NCBI GenBank assembly: GCA_017394765.1
Contig: JAFPXF010000051.1
Span: forward strand, 62,001 to 126,000
Source: Bacteroidales bacterium
Lineage (GTDB): Bacteria; Bacteroidota; Bacteroidia; Bacteroidales; WCHB1-69
Length of the DNA: 64,000 nucleotides
Reading direction: 5' to 3'
Shown here: positions 25,826 to 35,241 of the stretch, piece by piece
Numbering within the stretch: the first letter of the stretch is position 1
Layout of the letters: the number at the start of each line of letters is the position of its first letter
Program-made: the position numbers and the translations under genes
Notes under the pieces: model-generated
Seen by the model: only the letters and a program-made list of their open reading frames with translations
Databases searched by the model: none
Told to the model about the DNA's origin: nothing

Positions 25826-26138
25826 TACCCTTCCCCCTACCCCGGCCTCGTTTTTTTCAAATTGAAAAAAAACATTTTTATTAAATAATGAAATATTTGA
25901 TTTTCAATCGTTTAATTTATTTTTTCAACATTATTAGAATGAAAAATAATCTGTTTTCAGTGAAAAATAATTGTCTAATTATGTGAAAATTCCGACCAGA
26001 AATATCAGCTTTGGCATGATTTTTCCGCAAAACATGACACATATATTTTTTTATTCACAATGAGAGGTATTCTGATTTTTTAATGTAAATTTGCCACCGA
26101 CTTTCTTCCAATCGTTCAAACCTAATTAACCATTGAAT
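25826..26138. other. AT-rich intergenic region between rplS and dnaE
   Basis: A divergent gap of 313 bp with no credible gene. It holds an almost perfect T/A hairpin (TTTTTTTCAA-A-TTGAAAAAAA around 25851-25871) and short repeats of GAAAAATAAT near 25940-25972. The dnaE promoter box lies near its right end. Confidence 0.7.
26086..26093 (+). promoter_or_regulatory. -7 box TAAATTTG for dnaE
   Basis: TAAATTTGC lies 45 bp upstream of the start codon at 26139. Confidence 0.6.
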
Positions 26139-29100
26139 ATGAGCACTTTCACGCATCTACATGTACACACACAATATTCCATATTGGACGGCATGTCCAA
26201 GATCCCAGACCTTGTGGACAAATGTCTGGACAACGGGATGAATGCCCTTGCGATAACCGACCATGGCAACATGTTTGGCATCAAAGAGTTTTTCGATTAT
26301 GTGGACAAGTTGAACGGAAAGACGCTCAAGCATATAGCGACGTTGGAACAAAATCTTGCCGTCATCAACGAGAAAGGGCTTCGTGAGGAGGCCGAAGCGA
26401 AACTGGCTGCCGCGCACGCACGCATCTTCAAGCCTATTTTCGGCTGCGAGGCATACGTGGCGCGCCAAACAAGCACAAACCCATCAGCAAGCCGTCTCGT
26501 GCGCGAGCAAAAAGAAAACGGTCGTGGCTACCATCTTGTCCTCTTGGCCAAGAATGAAACTGGGTATCACAACTTGTGCAAGATGATCTCTTCCGCATGG
26601 GTGGACGGCTTCTACTATCAAGCGCGCATCGACCGCTCCCTGCTCGAGCAATACCACGAGGGTGTCATCGTCTCCTCGGCCTGTCTTGCCGGCGAAATCC
26701 CCAGCGCCCTGAAGAACGGCGACTACGAGAAGGCCAAGCAGGCAGTGCTGTGGTACAAAGGCATCTTCGGCGGCGACTACTACCTCGAGGTGCAGCGCCA
26801 CCAGACAGACAAGCCCGGCGGTGACCGTTCCGTGTATGAACAACAGAAAATCGTCAACGAAGGCATCCTCCGCCTCGCGGCGGAAACCGGCACCAAGGTG
26901 ATCGCCACCAACGACGCCCACTTTGTGAACGAAGAGGATGCCGAGGCCCATGACCGGCTGATCTGCCTTTCCACCGGCAAGTTATATACCGACACCGACC
27001 GTCTTCACTACACCAAGCAGGAATGGCTCAAAACCCCTGATGAGATGGCCGCCATATTTGCCGACATTCCGGAAGTTCTCGCCAACACACAGGAGATTGT
27101 GGACAAGGTGGAGACTTTCAAGCTGAAGCACCCCCCTATCATGCCGGTATTCGACATTCCACAGGAGTTCGGCACGGTGGAGAGCTATACACAACAATAT
27201 TCGCATGAAGATCTGGAAAAAGAGTTCGAAGCCGACAAAGATGGCGAGGGGCGTATCCAACGGTTGGGCGGTTATGAACGCGTCTATCGCATCAAATTGG
27301 AGTCCGACTATTTGCGTAAACTGACCATGGAAGGGGCCCACAAACGGTATGGCGACCCCTTGTCCGATGAGATCCAGGAACGCATCGACTTCGAGTTGGA
27401 CGTGATGCGAAACATGGGCTTCCCCGGTTACTTTCTAATCGTGCAGGACTTTATCGCTGCTGCCCGCAACATGGGGGTCTCTGTGGGGCCGGGCCGTGGC
27501 TCCGCAGCCGGCTCCGTGGTCGCCTATTGCCTCAAGATCACCGACGTTGACCCCCTCAAATACGACCTCCTTTTTGAACGTTTCCTCAACCCCGACCGAA
27601 TTTCCCTCCCCGATATCGATGTGGACTTCGACGACGACGGGCGTTATAAGATCCTTGACTGGATTACGCAAAAATATGGCAAGGAGCGTGTCGCGCACAT
27701 CATCACCTACGGCACGATGGCCGCCAAGTCGAGCATCAAGGATGTGGCGCGCGTGCAAAACCTGCCCCTGCAACTCTCCAACCAGCTCGCGAAGCTCATC
27801 CCTGTGCGCCTTCCCGAGGATCCCAAGACGGGCAAGGCCCCCAAAGTCACCATCAAAAACTGCCTCAAGATGGTCCCCGAATTGGCAAACGAATACAATA
27901 ACGGCGGCGAGGCGGTCAAGGAGGTGCTCACCTACGCCTCCCAGCTCGAAGGCACCGTCCGGCAAATCGGCATCCATGCCTGCGGTGTCATTATCGGTGC
28001 CGACGACCTCACCAAGTTCGCCCCGCTCGCAACCGTCGAAGACAAGGAGTCCAAGCAGGATATCCTCGTCACCCAATACGAAGGCTCTGTCGTGGAGGAC
28101 ATCGGGCTCATCAAGATGGACTTCCTGGGACTCAAGACGCTCACCATCATCAAGGAGACCCTTTCCAACATCAAGAAATCGAAGGGCATCGTCGTGGACA
28201 TTGACAATATTCCGCTCGATGACCCCGAGACTTACCAACTCTTCTGCGACGGTGATACCGTGGCCACATTCCAATTTGAATCAGCGGGTATGCAGAAATA
28301 TCTCAAGGAGCTAAAGCCCAGCAAGTTCGAGGATCTCATCGCCATGAATGCCCTCTATCGCCCCGGCCCCATGGACTACATTCCGCAGTTTATCCGCCGC
28401 AAGCAGGGCACAGAAGAGATCCAATACGACATTCCCATCATGGAGAAATACCTCCACGACACGTATGGCATCACGGTCTATCAGGAGCAGGTGATGCTTC
28501 TGTCTCGCCTGTTGGCCAATTTCACCCGTGGCGAGTCCGACACATTACGCAAGGCCATGGGCAAGAAACAGCGCGACAAGTTGGAACAACTCAAGCCGAA
28601 ATTCATTGAGCAGGGCACATCCAATGGCCATGATCCCAAGGTTCTGGAAAAAATATGGGGCGATTGGGTGAAATTCGCCTCATACGCTTTCAACAAGTCG
28701 CATGCCACTTGCTACTCCTGGGTGGCATACCAAACCGCCTATCTCAAGGCGCATTACCGTGCCGAGTTCATGGCGGCCAACCTTACCAACAGCATCAGCG
28801 ACATCGAGACCATCAGCACCTTCATCGAGGACGCCCTCAAAAAGAACATCCATGTACTGGCTCCCGACATCAACGAGTCCGACCAAACCTTCACCGTCAA
28901 CCAAGCGGGCAACATCCGTTTCGGTCTGGCCGCTTTGAAGGGCGTGGGCAACAGTGCCGCCAACAGCATCGTGGAGGAGCGCCTTGCCCACGGACCTTAC
29001 AAGGACATCTTCAACTTCCTCGACCGCGTGGATCTGCGCAACTGCAACAAACGCTGCATCGAGACCCTCGCCAAGGGAGGAGCTTTCGACAGCTTCAAGG

Positions 29101-29957
29101 ATATTCACCGCGCACAATTTTTCCACACAGAGAAGGAGGGCGGCCCTACCTTCCTGGACAAACTCATCACCTACACTACCCGCACACACAGCGATGCCTC
29201 CCAATTCTCCATCTTTGACATGGACGAGAGCGTGCAGGAAAACGAGCACATCGACTTCCCGTCTTGCGAGCCGTGGAGCAGCTATGAACAAATCAAGTAT
29301 GAAAAAGAGGTCGCCGGCTTCTATATCTCCGGACATCCCCTGGACGAATACAAACCCATCATCCAAAACTTCTCGACCGTCAACCTGTCGCAAGTCTCCG
29401 ATCTCGACTACATGAAAAGCAAATTCGTGTCGGGGAAAGCATTCTCCTTCGTGGCCGTCGTGACAGAGGCTGTCACTCGCCTCACCAAGAAGGGGAACGA
29501 ATTCGGGGTCATCAATCTGGAAGATTACGAGGGATCGTGGAAATGGAATCTGTTTGGCGAGGAATACGCCAAATTCAAGCACCTTTTCGAAAACGGCAAG
29601 CGCCTGTTCATCAGGGCTCGCCTCAAAACCAAGACATGGTGGAACCCGGAAACCAAAGAAGAAACTGTTCGCGTCGATGTCGAACCCATCGAAATCATCT
29701 GGTTGGAAGATGCCTATGAAAAACTCTGCCACGAGATGCGTATCGTTGTCGGCATCGCTGATATCTATCCGGAAATTGCCATACAACTAAACGACCAGCT
29801 CAAGAAATACAAGGGGAATGTGCCATTCTCCCTACGCATCGTGGAAAAAGGCGGGGTCTTCTATTCCGATTTCACCAATTTCACGACCAATGTCAATCCC
29901 GAACTCCTGTTGAAAAACCTGGAATTGCCTATACCATTTAATATTGAACTCATTTAA
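26139..29957 (+). CDS. dnaE: DNA polymerase III alpha subunit
   Basis: Predicted 1272 aa replicative polymerase. N-terminal PHP domain (about residues 1-300) with FTHLHVHTQYSILDGMSK and ITDHGNMFGIKEF, retaining the metal-binding histidines. Polymerase palm with SVGPGRGSAAGSVVAYCL and the catalytic aspartates in LPDIDVDFDDDGR (about residues 490-500). Fingers with RPGPMDYIPQFIRRKQG, TVYQEQVMLLSRL and FNKSHATCYSWVAYQTAYLK. A C-terminal OB-fold region starts around 1080. The ATG at 26139 is used because an in-frame TTG two codons earlier adds nothing. First gene of a likely unit with nfeD, 10 bp apart. Confidence 0.97.
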   Translation: MSTFTHLHVHTQYSILDGMSKIPDLVDKCLDNGMNALAITDHGNMFGIKEFFDYVDKLNGKTLKHIATLEQNLAVINEKGLREEAEAKLAAAHARIFKPIFGCEAYVARQTSTNPSASRLVREQKENGRGYHLVLLAKNETGYHNLCKMISSAWVDGFYYQARIDRSLLEQYHEGVIVSSACLAGEIPSALKNGDYEKAKQAVLWYKGIFGGDYYLEVQRHQTDKPGGDRSVYEQQKIVNEGILRLAAETGTKVIATNDAHFVNEEDAEAHDRLICLSTGKLYTDTDRLHYTKQEWLKTPDEMAAIFADIPEVLANTQEIVDKVETFKLKHPPIMPVFDIPQEFGTVESYTQQYSHEDLEKEFEADKDGEGRIQRLGGYERVYRIKLESDYLRKLTMEGAHKRYGDPLSDEIQERIDFELDVMRNMGFPGYFLIVQDFIAAARNMGVSVGPGRGSAAGSVVAYCLKITDVDPLKYDLLFERFLNPDRISLPDIDVDFDDDGRYKILDWITQKYGKERVAHIITYGTMAAKSSIKDVARVQNLPLQLSNQLAKLIPVRLPEDPKTGKAPKVTIKNCLKMVPELANEYNNGGEAVKEVLTYASQLEGTVRQIGIHACGVIIGADDLTKFAPLATVEDKESKQDILVTQYEGSVVEDIGLIKMDFLGLKTLTIIKETLSNIKKSKGIVVDIDNIPLDDPETYQLFCDGDTVATFQFESAGMQKYLKELKPSKFEDLIAMNALYRPGPMDYIPQFIRRKQGTEEIQYDIPIMEKYLHDTYGITVYQEQVMLLSRLLANFTRGESDTLRKAMGKKQRDKLEQLKPKFIEQGTSNGHDPKVLEKIWGDWVKFASYAFNKSHATCYSWVAYQTAYLKAHYRAEFMAANLTNSISDIETISTFIEDALKKNIHVLAPDINESDQTFTVNQAGNIRFGLAALKGVGNSAANSIVEERLAHGPYKDIFNFLDRVDLRNCNKRCIETLAKGGAFDSFKDIHRAQFFHTEKEGGPTFLDKLITYTTRTHSDASQFSIFDMDESVQENEHIDFPSCEPWSSYEQIKYEKEVAGFYISGHPLDEYKPIIQNFSTVNLSQVSDLDYMKSKFVSGKAFSFVAVVTEAVTRLTKKGNEFGVINLEDYEGSWKWNLFGEEYAKFKHLFENGKRLFIRARLKTKTWWNPETKEETVRVDVEPIEIIWLEDAYEKLCHEMRIVVGIADIYPEIAIQLNDQLKKYKGNVPFSLRIVEKGGVFYSDFTNFTTNVNPELLLKNLELPIPFNIELI

Positions 29958-29967
29958 AGAACAGAAC

Positions 29968-31326
29968 ATGAACGCTTTTCGAACATTTATATGCACGGTT
30001 GTCTTGTGGATCCCCATAATGTTGTTCTCACAGGACAATGTCAAGGTCTTCTATTACAAAATCGACGACAATATCGCAAAGCCCGCCCAACGGAACACCG
30101 AAAAGGCGTTGGAGTCAGCGCAGGAAGCCCATGCGGACTACCTGTTTTTGGAACTCAACACTTTCGGCGGCGAGTTGGAGGCTGCAGACAAAATCAGGAC
30201 AACGCTATTGAACGCCCCGATGCCGACATTGGTATTTGTCAACAACAATGCGGCATCGGCGGGTGCACTGATTTCCATCGCGTGCGACAGCATTTACATG
30301 GCACCGGGAGCCTCGTTGGGCGCGGCTTCCGTAGTGAACCAGAATGGCGAAATCATGCCCGACAAATACCAATCGTACATGCGCTCCCTGATGCGCTCCA
30401 CGGCGGAGACAAACGGTCGCAACCCGGACATTGCGCAGGCCATGGTCGATCCAGACGTGGAGATCAAGGGGATTAGCGAAAAGGGCAAAGTGCTCACGTT
30501 CACGCCGGAGGAGGCTGTCCGCAACGGCTACTGCGAAGGCGAGGTCGAAAGCCGTGAAGAGGTTCTGAGCGCTGCCGGCATCGAACATTACGAATGGGTG
30601 GAACAGGAACTCTCCTGGATCGACAAGGTGATCAACTTCCTGGTCAATCCCGCTGTCAGCGGCCTGCTCATCATGTGCATCGTGGGCGGCCTCTACTTCG
30701 AACTCCAGTCGCCCGGCATCGGATTCCCGTTGGCCATCGCCATCCTGGCCGCGATGCTCTTTTTCGCGCCCCATTACCTGGAGGGATTGGCTGCCCACTG
30801 GGAGATCTTGCTCTTCGTTATCGGCGTAATCCTGATCATGTTGGAAATATTCGTCATCCCCGGTTTCGGTGTGGCAGGCATCTCCGGCATCGTGTTGGTA
30901 TTGACAGCCTTCATCCTCACCATGGTCTTCAATATCGGCTTCAAGTTCAACTTCAACCCCGATCTGGACGCGGTCACCCAAGTGGGCAAAAGCACGGCCA
31001 TCGTGGTCGTTGCGACTACCGCCGGATTCTTTCTCTCCATCTGGCTGGGCAAGAAGCTCATCACCGCGCAGACGCCATTTGGCACCATGGCCCTCAACAC
31101 CCGCATGGATGCCGACAAGGGCTTCGTGGCGCAAGATATGTCGATGCAAAACCATGTGGGCAAAACTGGTGTTGCCGCCACTTTCATGCGCCCCGCCGGC
31201 AAGGTCAACATCGATGGCGAAATCATCGAAGCCACCTCGGAACACGGGCTTATTGAAAAAGGAGACCCCGTTGTTGTGGAAAAATTCGAGAATTCCCAAC
31301 TCTTTGTCAAGAAATTAAAACATTGA
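29968..31326 (+). CDS. NfeD family membrane-bound ClpP-class serine protease
   Basis: Predicted 452 aa. A signal sequence (residues 1-22, IPIMLFSQ) is followed by a ClpP/SppA-like protease domain (about 25-220) with LFLELNTFGGELEAADKIR, VFVNNNAASAGALISIACD (nucleophile Ser about residue 96) and YMAPGASLGAAS. Then come membrane helices (about 225-345) and a C-terminal OB-fold NfeD domain (about 375-450, GKTGVAATFMRPAGKVNIDG). This is the NfeD1b architecture, normally working with a slipin/stomatin partner in membrane quality control. No slipin gene is adjacent. The usual NTPGG reads NTFGG. Confidence 0.9.
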   Translation: MNAFRTFICTVVLWIPIMLFSQDNVKVFYYKIDDNIAKPAQRNTEKALESAQEAHADYLFLELNTFGGELEAADKIRTTLLNAPMPTLVFVNNNAASAGALISIACDSIYMAPGASLGAASVVNQNGEIMPDKYQSYMRSLMRSTAETNGRNPDIAQAMVDPDVEIKGISEKGKVLTFTPEEAVRNGYCEGEVESREEVLSAAGIEHYEWVEQELSWIDKVINFLVNPAVSGLLIMCIVGGLYFELQSPGIGFPLAIAILAAMLFFAPHYLEGLAAHWEILLFVIGVILIMLEIFVIPGFGVAGISGIVLVLTAFILTMVFNIGFKFNFNPDLDAVTQVGKSTAIVVVATTAGFFLSIWLGKKLITAQTPFGTMALNTRMDADKGFVAQDMSMQNHVGKTGVAATFMRPAGKVNIDGEIIEATSEHGLIEKGDPVVVEKFENSQLFVKKLKH

Positions 31327-31350
31327 TCTAATGTTAGATATACATCAATA

Positions 31351-31719
31351 ATGAGAGGATTATATTGCGTTTTATTGCTTTTATGTTCCAACGTGTTCAT
31401 GACATTTGCATGGTATGGCAACTTGAAATTGCAAAGTTACCCGTGGTTTTCCAAATTGTCATTGCCCCTCATCATCCTGTTGAGCTGGCTGGTGGCGGGT
31501 GTTGAATACAGTTTCATGATTCCTGCCAACCGGATGGGGTTCATCGAGAATGGCGGCCCCTTCAGTCTGTGGCAGCTGAAAGTCATCCAGGAAGCCGTCA
31601 CCTTGACCGTTTTCACCATCTTCACACTGGTGTTGTTCAAATCGGAGCCCATGCGTCTGAATCACTTGATTGGCTTCATTTTTCTCATTTTGGCCGTTTA
31701 TTTCATCTTCAAAAAGTAA
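31351..31719 (+). CDS. DUF486 small multidrug-transporter-like membrane protein
   Basis: Predicted 122 aa with four membrane helices. The DUF486 pattern is clear: NVFMTFAWYGNLK, ILLSWLVAGVEYSFMIPANR, FSLWQLKVIQEAVTL and LNHLIGFIFLILAVYFIFKK. The family belongs to the DMT superfamily and has no established substrate. Located 24 bp after nfeD and 5 bp before the GNAT gene, so probably part of the dnaE transcription unit. Confidence 0.88.
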   Translation: MRGLYCVLLLLCSNVFMTFAWYGNLKLQSYPWFSKLSLPLIILLSWLVAGVEYSFMIPANRMGFIENGGPFSLWQLKVIQEAVTLTVFTIFTLVLFKSEPMRLNHLIGFIFLILAVYFIFKK

Positions 31720-31724
31720 TTTTC

Positions 31725-32225
31725 ATGCATACACGACAAGCGCGTATAACGGATATTCCCGACATCATGACCATCATCGCCCACGCCAAGGAGCGCATCC
31801 GCCGGCTGGGCATCAGCCAATGGCAGGACGGCTATCCCAACGAGGAGGCCATCCGTGCGGATATTGCTAACAAAGAGGGTATTGTCATGGTGGAGGGTGA
31901 CGCGATCATAGCATACGCCGCCGTCATTTTCCGTGAAGAGCCCACCTACGCGCACATAGACGGGCGTTGGCTGTCGGACAGTCCATACGTGGTGGTGCAT
32001 CGCATTGCTGTGCACGACGGGCACACACGGCGCGGCGTGGCCAAGCATCTCATGAAGGACGCTGAACGGCGGGCGACGCGGCGGCATGTGACATATTTCC
32101 GCATCGACACCCATCAGGGCAACCACCACATGCGCAACTTGATACGGGGCTGTGGTTTCACCCTTTGCGGCATCGTGCAGGTGCGCGACGGCAAACGAAT
32201 GGCTTACGAGAAATACATCGGCTGA
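31725..32225 (+). CDS. GNAT-family N-acetyltransferase
   Basis: Predicted 166 aa. Fold elements in order: RQARITDIPDIMTIIAHAKE, then VVVHRIAVHDGHTRRGVAKH containing the acetyl-CoA pyrophosphate-binding R-x-x-G-V/A segment, and FRIDTHQGNHHMRNLIRGCG plus FTLCGIVQVRDGKRMAYEK. The substrate is unknown. The start follows the DUF486 stop by 5 bp; a longer in-frame start would overlap that gene. Confidence 0.85.
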   Translation: MHTRQARITDIPDIMTIIAHAKERIRRLGISQWQDGYPNEEAIRADIANKEGIVMVEGDAIIAYAAVIFREEPTYAHIDGRWLSDSPYVVVHRIAVHDGHTRRGVAKHLMKDAERRATRRHVTYFRIDTHQGNHHMRNLIRGCGFTLCGIVQVRDGKRMAYEKYIG

Positions 32226-32251
32226 CAACAACAGCCTTCGCATATTTTTTT

Positions 32252-32259
32252 TATCTTTG
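32252..32259 (+). promoter_or_regulatory. -7 box TATCTTTG for the crt-hbd unit
   Basis: TATCTTTGC in a T-rich tract, 26 bp upstream of the start codon at 32286. Confidence 0.7.
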
Positions 32260-32285
32260 CAAGCTCTTTTTGAAACTGAAAACTT

Positions 32286-33062
32286 ATGGAATACAATTTT
32301 TTGAAAATCAGCACAAGCGATAATATCTGCACGCTGGCCATCTCGGCTCCGAAATCTCTCAATGCCCTCAACTCCACCATTTTGAAGGAGCTGGGCGATT
32401 TTCTCGACCACATAGACCCCTCCGTTCGCGTCCTCATCATCACAGGCGACGGTGAGAAGTCGTTTGTGGCAGGCGCCGACATCTCGGAGATGCAGAACCT
32501 GACAGAACCCGAAGGCGTGTCCTTTGGCAAACTGGGGGCACAGGTGTTCCGCAAGATCGAGACGCTGCCCATCCCCGTGATCGCCGCAGTGAACGGCTTC
32601 GCCCTCGGCGGCGGCTGCGAGCTGGCTTTGTCCTGCGACATCCGCATCGCCTCCAACAGAGCCAAGTTCGGCCAACCCGAAGTGGGCTTGGGCATCATCC
32701 CGGGCTTCTCCGGCACCTACCGGTTGGCCAAGATTGTCGGCATGGGCGCTGCCAAGGAACTGATCTACACCGGCCGCGCCATCAAGGCTGACGAGGCATT
32801 GCGCATCGGGCTGGTAAACTCCGTTTACGAACCTGAGCAGCTGATGGACGAGGCGAGGGCACTTGCCGCACGCATCGTCAAAAACGCCCCCATCGCCGTC
32901 CGCTACGCCAAACAGTGCATCAACGAGGAGTACGACCTTGCCGCGGACCCGGCTATCGCATACGAAAACGAAATGTTCGGCAAGTGCTTTGCCACCAAGG
33001 ACCAAAAAGCCGGCATGACCGCCTTCCTGACCAAGACGGAGGCCCATTTCACCAACGAATAA
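32286..33062 (+). CDS. crt: Enoyl-CoA hydratase / crotonase
   Basis: Predicted 258 aa crotonase-fold enzyme hydrating crotonyl-CoA to 3-hydroxybutyryl-CoA. Seen: KSFVAGADISEMQNL (oxyanion hole, Ala-Gly-Ala-Asp), VIAAVNGFALGGGCELALSC and RIASNRAKFGQPEVGLGIIP, containing the two catalytic glutamates of true hydratases. Length is standard. It is 33 bp upstream of hbd; together they catalyse two steps of the C4-CoA route used in butyrate formation or degradation. Confidence 0.9.
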   Translation: MEYNFLKISTSDNICTLAISAPKSLNALNSTILKELGDFLDHIDPSVRVLIITGDGEKSFVAGADISEMQNLTEPEGVSFGKLGAQVFRKIETLPIPVIAAVNGFALGGGCELALSCDIRIASNRAKFGQPEVGLGIIPGFSGTYRLAKIVGMGAAKELIYTGRAIKADEALRIGLVNSVYEPEQLMDEARALAARIVKNAPIAVRYAKQCINEEYDLAADPAIAYENEMFGKCFATKDQKAGMTAFLTKTEAHFTNE

Positions 33063-33095
33063 TCATTGTCTAACCCTTTTATAAACCCTATTGTT

Positions 33096-33932
33096 ATGAA
33101 AATTTGTGTTATAGGCACAGGAACCATGGCAAAGGGCATCGTCAAGGCTTTCGCCGCCAAGATGCCGGTAGTCATGAAAAGCAGAACCCAGGCCAGCTTG
33201 GACAAGGCCATGGGGTCTATCTCCAAATCCTACGGTAAACTCGTAGAAAAAGGCAAAATCACGCAAGAGGCCATGGATGCCATCTTGAAGAACATCACCA
33301 CCACGACCGACTATGCCACGTTCGCCGATGCCGATCTCGTCATTGAGGCCGCTGTGGAGGACATGCAGCTCAAAAAGGACGTTTTCATGGAACTCGACAA
33401 GATTTGCAAGCCGGAGACCATCTTCGCCACCAACTCTTCATCGCTTTCCATCACGGAAATAGCAGCTTGCACGAGCCGTCCTTCACAGTTCATCGGCTGC
33501 CACTTCTTCAATCCCGCCGACCGCATGGCGCTGGTGGAAGTCATCAAGGGCCAGCTGACCTCCGAAGAGGTGAGCCAAACCATCATCGACCTCACCACCC
33601 AGATCGGCAAGACGCCCGTACCCGTTAACGAGGCTCCCGGATTTGTCGTCAACCGCATCCTCATCCCGATGATCAACGAGGCGGTCGGCATTTTGGCCGA
33701 CGGCATCGCATCCGCCGAGGACATCGACAAATGCATGATGCTGGGCGCCAACCATCCCATGGGTCCGCTCGCCTTGGCCGACCTTATCGGCAACGACGTG
33801 AATTTGGCCATCATGGAGGTGCTCTACAAAGAATTCGGCGACCCGAAGTACCGCCCGCACCCGCTGTTGCGCAAGATGGTGCGCGCCGGACTTCTCGGCC
33901 GTAAGACTGGCGAAGGATTCTATAAATACTAG
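33096..33932 (+). CDS. hbd: 3-hydroxybutyryl-CoA dehydrogenase
   Basis: Predicted 278 aa. An NAD(P)-binding Rossmann start ([20 protein letters not shown]), [35 protein letters not shown], the catalytic His in [19 protein letters not shown], and the C-terminal [16 protein letters not shown] and [16 protein letters not shown]. The short single-domain length distinguishes it from fused FadB. ATG at 33096 is used; a TTG at 33066 would add ten unmatched residues. It oxidises 3-hydroxybutyryl-CoA to acetoacetyl-CoA. A bidirectional terminator follows. Confidence 0.93.
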   Translation: MKICVIGTGTMAKGIVKAFAAKMPVVMKSRTQASLDKAMGSISKSYGKLVEKGKITQEAMDAILKNITTTTDYATFADADLVIEAAVEDMQLKKDVFMELDKICKPETIFATNSSSLSITEIAACTSRPSQFIGCHFFNPADRMALVEVIKGQLTSEEVSQTIIDLTTQIGKTPVPVNEAPGFVVNRILIPMINEAVGILADGIASAEDIDKCMMLGANHPMGPLALADLIGNDVNLAIMEVLYKEFGDPKYRPHPLLRKMVRAGLLGRKTGEGFYKY

Positions 33933-33964
33933 TACATACGCCGCAATATGGCGTATCCGTAAAA

Positions 33965-33997
33965 AAACGGGATGGCAATCATGTCATCCCGTTTTTA
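33965..33997. terminator. Bidirectional terminator between hbd and the HTH gene
   Basis: The stem aacgggatg/catcccgtt (33966-33974, 33985-33993) is flanked by A and T runs, so it can serve both convergent genes. A second small stem atacgcc/ggcgtat lies at 33936-33956. Confidence 0.88.
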
Positions 33998-34000
33998 TTT

Positions 34001-34579
34001 TTAGCGCGAAGGCGTATAAACCTCAAAACTCCTGTCTTCGTAAAAGAAGACAATTTGAACAACTTTCTTATCGCCCCGAGAATTGATATTTCGGTCTCGT
34101 TTCGATTCTCGGGCCGAAATATTGGTTTCTGAGGCACGCACCTTAGCTCGTATCTGCGGTTTTTGTACCAAATCTTGTGTCAAAACAGAAGCCTCCGATG
34201 AATTAATATTCTCGTTATCAACACTTTCCATAGAGTTGGAATCCAATGGAGTGGCGCTTTTATCCTCCGTATCCGACTCCGAAGCCCCAGCAAACAAATC
34301 AAACTGCGTTGGTGATGGAGCATCCGATGGTACCGTTGCCGATGCTTGGGCGACGGATTGCACCGGAACACTCTGCAACATATTTCCCATACCCATAATC
34401 AACCATTCCGTTGAGATTTCCGGAAACGCCACGAGAATCTTCTTGGCGACATCCAAGCTTGGCTGATTTCGCCCGGCAAAGATATGTGCCAAACTGGATC
34501 TACTGATGTCAATCTTATCTGCAAAAGCAGATGTTGACATTTGTGAATACTCAAGAATCCGTTTAATTCTGTCAACCAT
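34001..34579 (-). CDS. XRE-type helix-turn-helix transcriptional regulator
   Basis: Predicted 192 aa. Residues about 5-60 form an XRE/Cro-like HTH (ILEYSQMSTSAFADKIDISR, SLAHIFAGRNQPSLDVAKKI, LVAFPEISTEWLIMGMGNML). Residues about 65-165 are a low-complexity Ser/Asp/Glu linker. The last 20 residues (KKVVQIVFFYEDRSFEVYTP) form a short beta segment seen at the end of other Bacteroidetes XRE regulators, perhaps for dimerisation. Targets are unknown; it is divergent to the AT-rich gap containing repeated ATTGTA-type motifs. Confidence 0.85.
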   Translation of the reverse strand: MVDRIKRILEYSQMSTSAFADKIDISRSSLAHIFAGRNQPSLDVAKKILVAFPEISTEWLIMGMGNMLQSVPVQSVAQASATVPSDAPSPTQFDLFAGASESDTEDKSATPLDSNSMESVDNENINSSEASVLTQDLVQKPQIRAKVRASETNISARESKRDRNINSRGDKKVVQIVFFYEDRSFEVYTPSR

Positions 34580-35241
34580 ATTATATCATTTTCTATTTAC
34601 AATTGTATCAAAACTAATGAGTGCGCAAAATATACATACGAAATACCCTGTGATAAGTTACAATATTAAAATCAATTCCCTCAAAAAATATTGTTTTGAA
34701 AAATGTTTATAAAATTCAACATCTTTACATTAGAAAAAAAGATATAATTATATGAAATACACTTATTTAATTATAAAGAATAATGAAAATTAAATCTTGT
34801 TAGTAAAAATAAGTTTTTATCTGATGTAAAACATTATGTATCAATTGTATTTATATTGAAAATCAATCAGATAATCAATGATAAATATAAAATTTAATGG
34901 ACAATCATAAAATCAAGTTTGGGAATCAAACAAGTCGCAGAAAAAAAAATCTTTATGTGAATCCAGTGGCATCTGTAATTTATAATTGTAAATTCTTGGC
35001 TTTGTTGATTGAGTACATTTGTACATATAGTTGCGTTTGTGTTTTTACATTTGTATAATTGTTTCATTTTTTATTTTATCCATTTATACACATATCGTAT
35101 TAAGCCATTGCTACGGTATTTCATATTTTCCGTTTTGTGGAGAATCGATTATTTTGACGTGAGATACGATTCTGTTTCCAAAATGCAATTCTCAACCACA
35201 TATATTATTTTTTGTATTTTTGCATCCTAAATAAATTCGTT
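34580..35241. other. Large AT-rich non-coding gap
   Basis: About 660 bp, clearly richer in A/T than the surroundings, with no credible gene. It holds several related motifs: ACAATTGTA (34599-34607), CAATTGTA (34842-34849), ATAATTGTA (34982-34990) and ATAATTGT (35055-35062). These could be operator sites for the adjacent HTH regulator. A promoter box near the right end serves the GT39-type gene. An open frame at 35009-35230 looks like chance translation of T-rich DNA. Confidence 0.6.
35215..35222 (+). promoter_or_regulatory. -7 box TATTTTTG for the GT39-type transferase
   Basis: TATTTTTGC after a T-run. Any start codon upstream of about 35229 would lie before the expected transcription start, which favours the TTG start at 35242. 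Confidence 0.68.

Noticed and set aside
31698..33047. Antisense frame of about 450 codons over the GNAT and crotonase genes
   Set aside because: Crosses an intergenic promoter and two well-supported sense genes; no protein features.
35009..35230. 73-codon hydrophobic frame in the AT-rich gap
   Set aside because: Composition explained by T-rich DNA, no ribosome-binding or promoter context, and it ends inside the GT39 promoter.
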